Shown in pieces: positions 46,292 through 52,353 of a stretch of DNA of 52,353 nucleotides. Position numbers and translations under genes: made by a program. Numbering within the stretch: position 1 is the first letter of the stretch; each line of letters begins with the position of its first letter. The notes beneath the pieces were generated by a model, which was given only the letters and a program-made list of their open reading frames with translations, was not told the origin of the DNA and searched no databases. Source of the DNA: Rhodoferax sp. (GTDB lineage: Bacteria; Pseudomonadota; Gammaproteobacteria; Burkholderiales; Burkholderiaceae_C); the NCBI GenBank assembly GCA_031291295.1, contig JARLJI010000119.1, forward strand, positions 1 through 52,353. The letters are read 5' to 3'.

Positions 46292-46562
46292 CACCTTGCG
46301 GGCTTTGCACTCCGTCGGACGAGGCGCTGACGCTAGCCGCGACTGACCCCGTACGCTGCGATCCGGCCGCGGCCTGCGAAGCGAGCTCCGCCTCGCGTGC
46401 CTGGGCGTGGTCGACTTGGGCCGAAACCACCCAATCCATGGCCAGCAACTGCAATGCAATGACCACGATCGCGATACCGAGAAACAACAGCTGGCGCGGG
46501 CGGACGGGGCTGAAGGCGGCCGACCGGGGCCGCGTGGGCTTAGTCTCTTGATATGTGCTCAT
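46260..46562 (-). CDS. Small single-pass membrane protein, unknown
   Basis: A 100-residue protein with one strong membrane helix at about residues 28-50 (LLFLGIAIVVIALQLLAMDW), a basic, proline-rich N-terminus and a low-complexity serine/glutamine-rich C-terminus. I do not recognise a family. No strong ribosome binding site precedes the ATG. Its end overlaps the opposite-strand gene remnant by about 30 bases. It could be a real small protein or an opportunistic open frame; the hydrophobic segment and codon use favour real. Confidence 0.5.
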   Translation of the reverse strand: MSTYQETKPTRPRSAAFSPVRPRQLLFLGIAIVVIALQLLAMDWVVSAQVDHAQAREAELASQAAAGSQRTGSVAASVSASSDGVQSPQGVSTVSYSPRP

Positions 46563-46711
46563 GCGTTGATGTTAGAGCAGTCCCATGCGCGCCGTGACGG
46601 CGCACGCCGTAACCGGGTGTAAGACAAAACCGCGTTGCCAAATAATTGGCATGGACGTTGACTTTCCTCAACACATCGCCCCCACGCTTACCCACTTCGT
46701 GTGGCTCCCTG

Positions 46712-46726
46712 CCCCCCGAGGGGGCC
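46712..46726. terminator. GC-rich hairpin in the gap after the M55 peptidase gene
   Basis: Within the 201-base gap 46563-46763 the sequence CCCCC-GA-GGGGG can fold, with further GC-rich pairing to the right (GGCC...GGCC). It lies about 40 bases past the stop of the leftward M55 peptidase gene, a reasonable place for a transcript end, but no T-run follows. The rest of the gap shows nothing recognisable. Confidence 0.35.
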
Positions 46727-46763
46727 TTCGCGCCCAGGGGCGGCCCGTCGGCGCTCACCCGCG

Positions 46764-47591
46764 CTAACGCAGTAGCGCGGACATGGCTGACAGGCTGTTC
46801 AGGGTGCGCACCGCGTCCTGCACCGTGACGCCCGTGAAGCCGAGCGTCACCGCATCGATGCGCTCAATGCCGGGCAGGATGGCAAACAGGTCGGCCAGCG
46901 CGCTGGTCTGGGCCTGCAGGCGGCACTGCACTGGCGACGCCATCGGCACCGGTGCTGCGGGGCTCGCAGCGCCGCACGCCCGCATGACCTCGCGCGCCGC
47001 CGCTTCAATGGCGCCGCAGGCGTTGTGCGGGGACAGGGAAATGCCGCTGGCATGGCCCTGCGCCGTTTTGGTGACGACAAAGCGGGCCTGCGGCAGCAGC
47101 GGCCGGGTCTCCGCGGCGAACACGTCGTCGCCGCTGGCCAGCAGCACCGGCACGCCGAACTCGCCCGCCAGCGCGCCGTAGATGCCGGCCTCGCCCAGCT
47201 CCACCCCGCCGAGCCAGATGCGCGCAAAGGCAAAGCTGTTGATGCTGTGGGCCAGGATGCCGCGGCTTTGCGAGCGCGCGTGGTAGCCGATCATGAACAC
47301 GCCCTGGCAGCCCTGCTCCACGCCTGCCATCATGCCGAGTACGCGCGGCTTGCCCAGCACTGCCCGGGCGCGCGGGTCCAGCTCGTCGGGCAGCAGGTTG
47401 CGAAAGCCGCCATGCGAGTCGTTGACCAGCACCTCGGACGCGCCACCGACGAAGGCACCGCGGATCGCGGCATTCGCCTCGGCCGTCATGAGCCGGCGCG
47501 CGCGCTCGTACTCAGGGTTGCCGGTGCGGGTCTGCTCGGGGTGGAACACGCCGGCCACGCCTTCGATATCGACGGAAATCAGGATTTTCAT
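46764..47591 (-). CDS. dppA: M55-family D-aminopeptidase (DppA-like)
   Basis: A 275-residue zinc aminopeptidase. The N-terminal MKILISVDIEGVAGVFHPEQ carries the D-x-E metal site; NDSHGGFRNLLPDEL, GYHARSQSRGILAHSIN and GDDVFAAET follow in family order. DppA of Bacillus removes N-terminal D-residues from peptides and likewise sits in a dipeptide-transport operon. It is the last gene of this importer operon, 4 bases after the second permease. The ATG at 47591 is used; an upstream in-frame ATG at 47627 would overlap the permease. Confidence 0.9.
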   Translation of the reverse strand: MKILISVDIEGVAGVFHPEQTRTGNPEYERARRLMTAEANAAIRGAFVGGASEVLVNDSHGGFRNLLPDELDPRARAVLGKPRVLGMMAGVEQGCQGVFMIGYHARSQSRGILAHSINSFAFARIWLGGVELGEAGIYGALAGEFGVPVLLASGDDVFAAETRPLLPQARFVVTKTAQGHASGISLSPHNACGAIEAAAREVMRACGAASPAAPVPMASPVQCRLQAQTSALADLFAILPGIERIDAVTLGFTGVTVQDAVRTLNSLSAMSALLR

Positions 47592-47595
47592 GGCT

Positions 47596-48498
47596 TCATC
47601 TCGGGTCGATCTTGGGATCGAGCGCATCGCGCAAGCCGTCGCCCAGCAGGTTGAAGGCCAGCACGGTCAGGAAAATGGCCAGGCTCGGAAAGATCGCGAT
47701 ATGCGGCGAGGTCATCATGTCGGCCCGCGCCGCGTTCAGCATGGCGCCCCATTCGGGCGACGGCGGCTGCGCGCCGAGTCCGAGAAAGGACAGGCTGGCG
47801 GCGGTGATGATGGAGGTGCCGATGCGCATGGTGAAGTACACCACCACCGACGAGATCGTGCCCGGAAAAATGTGGCGCGTGATCAGGGTCCAGTCGGAGG
47901 CGCCGAGCGAGCGCACGGCTTCGATGTAGGTCTGGTGCTTGAGCGACAGCGTGTTGCCGCGCACCAGGCGTGCGAAGGCGGGAATGCTGAACACCGCCAC
48001 GGCAAAAATCACGTTGACCATGCCGCTGCCCAGGATCGCGACAATGCCGATCGCCAGCAGGATGCCCGGGAACGCAAGCAGTACGTCGGAGATGCGCATC
48101 ACGATGCGGTCCCACCAGCCCTCGTAGTAGCCGGCGAGCAGGCCCAGGGTGGTGCCGATGAGCGCGCCGACCGCCACCGAGATGAAGCCGGCGGCCAGCG
48201 AGATGCGCGAGCCCATCAGGATGCGGCTGAAAATATCGCGCCCCAGCGAGTCCACACCGAACCAGTGCGCCCACGAAGGTGCGGCGTTCAGCGCATCGTA
48301 ATCGAAGTAATTTTCCGCGTCGTAGGGCACGATAAAGGGCGCAGCAATCGCCACCACCACCAGCAGCAGAACAAAGACGCCGGCGGCCAGCGCCACATGC
48401 TGGTCCTTGAACTTGCGCCAGAACTCGCTCCAGGGCGTGCGGATGCCCTGGCCGGACAAGGAGGTTGCCTGAGCAGGTGAAGCGACGGACGTGTTCAC
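47596..48498 (-). CDS. ABC dipeptide/glutathione-type importer permease (DppC/GsiD-like)
   Basis: A 300-residue inner-membrane permease. After a cytoplasmic N-terminus ([20 protein letters not shown]) come about six helices. The fold is typed by [17 protein letters not shown] and [17 protein letters not shown], and by the ATPase-contact loop [20 protein letters not shown] (EAA motif). The GTG at 48498 is chosen because it sits 7 bases after the stop of the other permease gene, with weak AAGG upstream; an ATG at 48552 would overlap that gene. It pairs with the next gene to form the channel. Confidence 0.9.
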   Translation of the reverse strand: MNTSVASPAQATSLSGQGIRTPWSEFWRKFKDQHVALAAGVFVLLLVVVAIAAPFIVPYDAENYFDYDALNAAPSWAHWFGVDSLGRDIFSRILMGSRISLAAGFISVAVGALIGTTLGLLAGYYEGWWDRIVMRISDVLLAFPGILLAIGIVAILGSGMVNVIFAVAVFSIPAFARLVRGNTLSLKHQTYIEAVRSLGASDWTLITRHIFPGTISSVVVYFTMRIGTSIITAASLSFLGLGAQPPSPEWGAMLNAARADMMTSPHIAIFPSLAIFLTVLAFNLLGDGLRDALDPKIDPR

Positions 48499-48505
48499 GG
48501 CAACC

Positions 48506-49429
48506 TTACTTGTTGTAGCGGATGGTGGGGTTGATGACGGCATACAGCACATCCACCACCAGGTTGATCAGGATGAATTCGAGCGAGAACAGCAGCACCT
48601 CGGCCTGGATCACCGGGTAGTCGCGCATCTCCACCGCATCGATCAGCAGGCGCCCCATGCCGGGCCAGTTGAAGACCACCTCGACCACGATCGAGCCGCC
48701 GAGCAGAAAGCCGAACTGCAGGCCCATCATGGTGACCACCGGAATCAGCGCATTGCGCAGGCAGTGCTTGACGATCACCACGGTTTCGCGCAGACCCTTG
48801 GCGCGTGCCGTGCGCACGTAGTCTTCCTTGAGGATGTCGATGAACGAGGAGCGCGTGAAACGCGCCATGACCGCTGCCACACCGGCCCCGAGCGTGATCG
48901 AAGGCAGGATGTAGTGGCGCCAGCTGTCGGCGCCCACGGTCGGCAGCCAGCCGAGCTGCACCGAGAAGATTTCCATCAGCACCATGCCCAGCGCAAACGC
49001 GGGGAACGAGATGCCCGACACCGCCAAGGTCATGCCCAATCGATCGGGCCATTCGTTGCGCCAGACCGCGGAGACGATGCCAAGCACCATGCCGAGCAGC
49101 ACCGACCAGGCCATCGCGGCCAGGGTCAGCCACAGCGTGGGCAGGAAACGCTCGGCGATCTCGGTCGAGACCGGGCGCTTGCTGCGCAGCGAGCGCCCGA
49201 AGTCGGCCTGCGCCGCGTTCACGAAGAACCGGATGAACTGCTGGTACAGCGGCTTGTCCAGCCCCAGGTCGGCGCGCACCAGCTCCACGGTCTGCTGGTC
49301 CGCCTCCGGGCCGGCGGCCAGCCGCGCAGGGTCGCCGGGCAACAGGTGCACGAACAGGAACACCAGCACTGCCACGATGAGCAGTGTCGGTATCAAGCCC
49401 AGAAGGCGTTTGACGATGTAGTTGAGCAT
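48506..49429 (-). CDS. ABC dipeptide/glutathione-type importer permease (DppB/GsiC-like)
   Basis: A 307-residue permease with six helices. N-terminal [19 protein letters not shown] and [12 protein letters not shown], then [11 protein letters not shown], are the DppB/GsiC signature. The EAA loop reads [20 protein letters not shown], and the C-terminal end [14 protein letters not shown] is typical. It is the third reading frame of the operon after the binding protein, with 38 bases between, and precedes the DppC-like gene by 7 bases. Confidence 0.92.
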   Translation of the reverse strand: MLNYIVKRLLGLIPTLLIVAVLVFLFVHLLPGDPARLAAGPEADQQTVELVRADLGLDKPLYQQFIRFFVNAAQADFGRSLRSKRPVSTEIAERFLPTLWLTLAAMAWSVLLGMVLGIVSAVWRNEWPDRLGMTLAVSGISFPAFALGMVLMEIFSVQLGWLPTVGADSWRHYILPSITLGAGVAAVMARFTRSSFIDILKEDYVRTARAKGLRETVVIVKHCLRNALIPVVTMMGLQFGFLLGGSIVVEVVFNWPGMGRLLIDAVEMRDYPVIQAEVLLFSLEFILINLVVDVLYAVINPTIRYNK

Positions 49430-49467
49430 GAGTGTCGGTGGTTCGCCCCCCGCGGGAAAATACCGGC

Positions 49468-51033
49468 CTACTTCTTCAGGTCGATCTCATCAAAGTTGAA
49501 CGAGCCGTCGGGCATCACGTAGACGCCGCTCAAGTTCTTGTTGTGGGCCGACAGCAACTGCTCGGTCGCCAGAAAGGCCCAGGGCGCATCGCTCCAGATG
49601 TGTTCCTGCGCGTCCTTGTAGAGCTTGGCCTTCTCAGCCACGTCGGTGATGGCCAGTGCCTTCGCGAGATCGGCATCAACCGTGGGGTTCTTGTAGTAGG
49701 CCGTGTTGAACAATTTCGGCGGGAACGACTCGGATGCCAGCAGCGGACGCAGGGCCCAGTCGGCCTCACCGGTCGAGGACGACCAGCCGACGTAGTACAT
49801 GCGCACCGGCGCCGTGGCCGGGTCTTGCGCGCTTTCCACGCGCTCCACGCGCTGGCCTGCTTCCAGCGCGAGCACCTGGGCCTTGATGCCGACCTGGGCG
49901 AGCTGCTGCTGCACGAACTGGATCACCTTTTGCGCCGTCGTGTAGTTGTAGGCCGACCACAAGGTGGTCTCGAAACCGTTGGGGTAGCCGGCTTCCTTGA
50001 GCAGTTCGCGCGCCTTGGCCGGGTCGTAAGGCCAGGGGCCCAGCTTGACCGCGTACTCGACCCCCTTGGGCACCACGCCCTCGGCCGGAATGGCGTAGCC
50101 CGAGAAGGCCACCTTGACCAGCGCCTGCTTGTTGATGGCGTAGTTGATGGCCTGGCGCACCCGGGCGTCGTTGAATGGCTTTTGCTGCGTGTTCATCGAG
50201 ATGTAGCGCTGGATGATCGAGGGCGCGGCAACCACCTCCACCGTGGACTTGCCCTTGAGCAGGTCGGCCTGCTCATACGGCAGCGGAAAGGCAAAGGCCG
50301 CCTCGCCGGTCTGCATCATGGCGCTGCGGGTGTTGTTGTCGACCACCGGCTTCCAGGTGATGGTGTCGACCTTGGGGTAGCCCTTCTTCCAGTAGCCGTC
50401 GAACTTCTCGACCTTCATGTAGTCGGTCTGCTTCCACTCGACGAACTTGAACGGACCCGTGCCTACCGGCGCCAGCGCGATGCCCTTGCTGCCAGACTTT
50501 TTCAGCGCGGCGGGCGAGATCATCACGGCCGAGGGGTGGGCCAGCGTGTTGATGAAGGCGGAAAACGGCTCGGCCAGCGTGATGCGCACGGTGTAGGGAT
50601 CGATCACCTCGGTCCTGGCGATGTTCTTGTACAGGCTATAGCGCTTGAGCTTGTTGTCGGGATTCGTGACGCGGTCAAAATTGACCTTCACGGCTTCGGC
50701 ATTGAAGTCGGTGCCATCCTGGAACTTGACGCCTTTGCGCAGCTTGATGGTGTAGCTCAGTCCGTCCTTGGCGGCCTGGTAGCTCTCAGCCAGCACATTG
50801 ACCAGCTTCATGTCCTTGTCGAAACCGAACAGGCCCTGGTAGAACGACTTGGCCACCGCTTGCGACAGCGTGTCGTTGGCGTCGTAGGGATCGGTGGTGG
50901 TGAAGTTGGACTGCACCGCGATCACCACGTCCTTGGCGGCGAAGGCCGGCGCCGCGAACTGCACGGCCAGCGCCACGGCGCCCCAGGCCAGCAGCGGGCG
51001 GGTCTTGCGGGGAGGGTTGAGTCTGGGTTTCAT
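49468..51033 (-). CDS. ABC importer periplasmic binding protein (GsiB/DppA-type, family 5)
   Basis: A 521-residue secreted solute-binding protein. Signal peptide at about residues 1-33 ([26 protein letters not shown], ending FAAKD). Family features are [46 protein letters not shown], and [20 protein letters not shown]. Closest in my memory to glutathione-binding GsiB, though dipeptides are equally possible. The ATG at 51033 has AGGAG upstream. The ATPase gene that normally precedes it survives only as a C-terminal remnant. Confidence 0.9.
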   Translation of the reverse strand: MKPRLNPPRKTRPLLAWGAVALAVQFAAPAFAAKDVVIAVQSNFTTTDPYDANDTLSQAVAKSFYQGLFGFDKDMKLVNVLAESYQAAKDGLSYTIKLRKGVKFQDGTDFNAEAVKVNFDRVTNPDNKLKRYSLYKNIARTEVIDPYTVRITLAEPFSAFINTLAHPSAVMISPAALKKSGSKGIALAPVGTGPFKFVEWKQTDYMKVEKFDGYWKKGYPKVDTITWKPVVDNNTRSAMMQTGEAAFAFPLPYEQADLLKGKSTVEVVAAPSIIQRYISMNTQQKPFNDARVRQAINYAINKQALVKVAFSGYAIPAEGVVPKGVEYAVKLGPWPYDPAKARELLKEAGYPNGFETTLWSAYNYTTAQKVIQFVQQQLAQVGIKAQVLALEAGQRVERVESAQDPATAPVRMYYVGWSSSTGEADWALRPLLASESFPPKLFNTAYYKNPTVDADLAKALAITDVAEKAKLYKDAQEHIWSDAPWAFLATEQLLSAHNKNLSGVYVMPDGSFNFDEIDLKK

Positions 51034-51083
51034 GGGTCGTTCTCCTGAGTGATCGCCAACGCGATAGGGTTGCAACAAGGGTT

Positions 51084-51287
51084 TCAGTAAAGGCCGCCGA
51101 CGGCGTGCCGGGCGACGAAGTGACCGGCACCGACCTGCACCAGCGGGGCCACCACGGGCTCATCGTCCAGCGCGCGGATCGGGCTCGGTATTTCTTCGGA
51201 AAGCAGCGCGCTGGGGGCGCGCCGGCGTTCCGGCTGCGCCCCCCGCACGGCCGCCATAACGCGCCGCGCGTAGGCAATCAGAGGGTT
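51084..51287 (-). pseudogene. C-terminal remnant of the importer ATP-binding subunit (GsiA-like)
   Basis: Reading leftward from about 51287 to the stop at 51084-51086 gives some 67 codons that look like the end of a peptide ABC transporter ATPase: NPLIAYARRVMAAV, then RRRAPSALLSEEIPSPIR and [14 protein letters not shown]. The middle segment matches the region after the second ATPase domain of GsiA/DppD. The stop is 50 bases before the binding-protein gene, the normal order for such an operon. All of the nucleotide-binding part (Walker A, signature, Walker B) is missing, replaced at about 51287 by unrelated sequence. Confidence 0.65.
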
Positions 51288-51498
51288 ATGGCAAATCGGG
51301 CGGGGCGGGGCCCTGATCGAATTGCGGCTGGGCCAAGGGGTGCGTGTTTCCGCGAAGTGTGACCAGAGCGCCCTCGTTCACTCGTTCCATAATGCGGGAC
51401 TGAGGGGAAGGGGCCTGCGGCCAAGCCGCGACCGGAATAAAAAATAAGCAGAAGTGAAGCAGCATTAACCTGGGCAGGGACAGGTCGCTTATCCGCAT
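51286..51498 (-). pseudogene. N-terminal fragment of an S53/pro-kumamolisin-type secreted protein
   Basis: The first 70 residues start with a signal peptide (LMLLHFCLFFIPVAAWPQA) and continue RIMERVNEGALVTLRGNTHP, LAQPQFDQGPAPPDLP, then a stop. The VTLRGNTHPLA...FD-GPAP-LP pattern is, from memory, the start of pro-kumamolisin-containing secreted proteases found in large numbers in Acidobacteria. Those proteins are 500-1500 residues long, so nearly all is missing. The break coincides with the break in the ABC ATPase remnant, which begins at the same point. Confidence 0.55.
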
Positions 51499-51644
51499 CA
51501 GGCCACCTTTTTGGCACCCCGAATTGGCCCATTATTATCACAAAGAGCAACAATTTTGAATTGTTATTATCTTTTACTAGATGGCACAGGCTTACCTGTC
51601 AACTAGTTTGCTAGTACGCTTAGAACCAGGCAAAACCGCGATCC

Positions 51645-51866
51645 TCATTTGTTGCTTCTACTTGCGGCCCGCTGTTCTCCAAAGAACTTATTCGGCTGAA
51701 AACGCCAGCAGCGCATTCCCCGCCACACCACCCAAACGCCGATGAAGTAGGTCCCGACAAAGGGCACGCCACCGGCAACGGTCGGCCCCGGAGCACCCAT
51801 CGACCGACCCTTGGCAGCCACGCCGTTCGCGGTTAGATGTTCCTGGACCGTGTTGTACTCCCACAT
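51645..51866 (-). CDS. Possible small membrane protein
   Basis: A 73-residue open frame with one hydrophobic stretch, GGVPFVGTYFIGVWVVW, followed by a basic C-terminus. No ribosome binding site is visible and I know no family. Kept at low confidence because codon use and the membrane-like segment are not random-looking. Confidence 0.25.
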   Translation of the reverse strand: MWEYNTVQEHLTANGVAAKGRSMGAPGPTVAGGVPFVGTYFIGVWVVWRGMRCWRFQPNKFFGEQRAASRSNK

Positions 51867-52232
51867 AATGTGGCCATTTCCCGCGGAAAAGGCACGCGGG
51901 CGGAAGCCTTCGCCACGAGGGCCGAGTCATTAACTTTTAAGTCCCGGCGCGGGCCTTCCGCTTTGTTCTCTCAAGCTCGAAGGAAGAATGACTTTCGTTG
52001 CGCCGGGGTCTCGCTTGCCCCGATGCAAGAAGGGCCGGCGAATTCTCGTATCTCCACAAGGTGCAAGACTGTCGAACCATAAATCACCCTCGCTTGCATG
52101 TCCGCTTTGGCCTCGCGAATCAACAATTACACAAGTATTACAAAGCGTTTCGCTCCCTCATGCTACGTTCGATTCAGGCGGCAAGGGTGGAAACAGTAGC
52201 AACAATCGGCCGCTGCCAAAGGGGACCGGGCC
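51867..52232. other. Intergenic stretch before the desaturase gene
   Basis: About 366 bases without a supported gene. GC is lower than in the main part of the window. The right end holds GGGGA before the desaturase ATG; AT-rich patches around 52120-52140 could include its promoter. No tRNA or clear terminator was seen. Confidence 0.45.
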
Positions 52233-52353
52233 ATGGACACCAACGGGAAACGCGACAAGACATTTACTCAGCCGGTGAATTGGATTACGACTTCCTTCAT
52301 GGTCGCATTCCACATTGGCGCAGTAGTGGCACTTTTCTATTTTGCGTGGAAGC
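52233..52353 (+). CDS. Fatty-acid (acyl-CoA) desaturase, N-terminal fragment
   Basis: Forty codons are visible before the window ends. After a hydrophilic start come VNWITTSFMVAFHIGAVVAL and FYFAWK, the beginning of the first membrane segment. This resembles the N-terminus of membrane delta-9-type desaturases (INW-T--FM--FH-GA-AA), a form I associate with Acidobacteria and related phyla. The histidine boxes would lie beyond the edge. The ribosome binding site GGGGA is spaced eight bases from the ATG. Confidence 0.55.
   Translation, partial: MDTNGKRDKTFTQPVNWITTSFMVAFHIGAVVALFYFAWK

Noticed and set aside
51278..51553. A 91-codon minus-strand open frame over the junction
   Set aside because: It is a different frame from both recognisable fragments and has no family features.

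Overview
The window looks like a chromosomal segment of a Burkholderiales bacterium, probably Comamonadaceae (Polaromonas/Rhodoferax/Variovorax-like). This rests on high GC, gene families remembered from that group, and dispersed palindromes of the GTCATTCCCGCG...CGGGAATCCA type. No database search was possible; protein names come from motifs and remembered family sequences.

Layout. (1) 1-1657: a possible IS630-type transposase start cut by the window edge, a HEPN-like protein and a nitroreductase. (2) 1681-13612: a reductive pyrimidine degradation locus. preT, preA, an NCS1 transporter, a dihydropyrimidinase and an N-carbamoyl-beta-alanine amidohydrolase form one leftward operon. It diverges from a RutR-like TetR gene across an 18-bp perfect palindrome. 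mmsA, a beta-alanine:pyruvate-type aminotransferase and a LysR gene follow. Together they can take uracil or thymine to acetyl-CoA or propionyl-CoA. (3) 13693-21080: an AidB-like flavoprotein, a Bcr/CflA exporter, a three-module outer-membrane beta-barrel protein, two PIN-type toxin-antitoxin pairs and a YdcF-like protein, with palindromic repeats between them. (4) 21157-40700: a leftward Wzx/Wzy-type surface polysaccharide cluster that starts with an H-NS gene and an RfaH-like antiterminator gene. Next come an accessory uppS, a Wza-like exporter, Wzz, a WecA/MraY-like initiating transferase, an epimerase, flippase, methyltransferase, polymerase, glycosyltransferases, deacetylase, acetyltransferase, asparagine-synthase-like amidotransferase and a transglutaminase-like membrane protein. 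(5) 40821-46562: housekeeping genes (CorC/TlyC-like protein, ApaH, RhlE, YpfJ-like metallopeptidase, pyroglutamyl peptidase). (6) 46764-51287: an M55 peptidase with a dipeptide/glutathione-type ABC importer whose ATPase gene survives only as a C-terminal fragment. (7) 51286-52353: sequence of different character, with the start of an S53/pro-kumamolisin-like protein and of a fatty-acid desaturase, both reminding me of Acidobacteria.

Most notable observations: an ops-like element (10 of 12 matches to the E. coli RfaH recruitment site) next to a perfect hairpin, just downstream of the RfaH-like gene and just upstream of uppS; two palindromic repeats inserted in frame inside the epimerase gene; an outer-membrane protein built of three homologous glycine-rich modules; and an abrupt junction near 51287 where two unrelated truncated genes meet, which is either a recombination scar or an assembly chimera.
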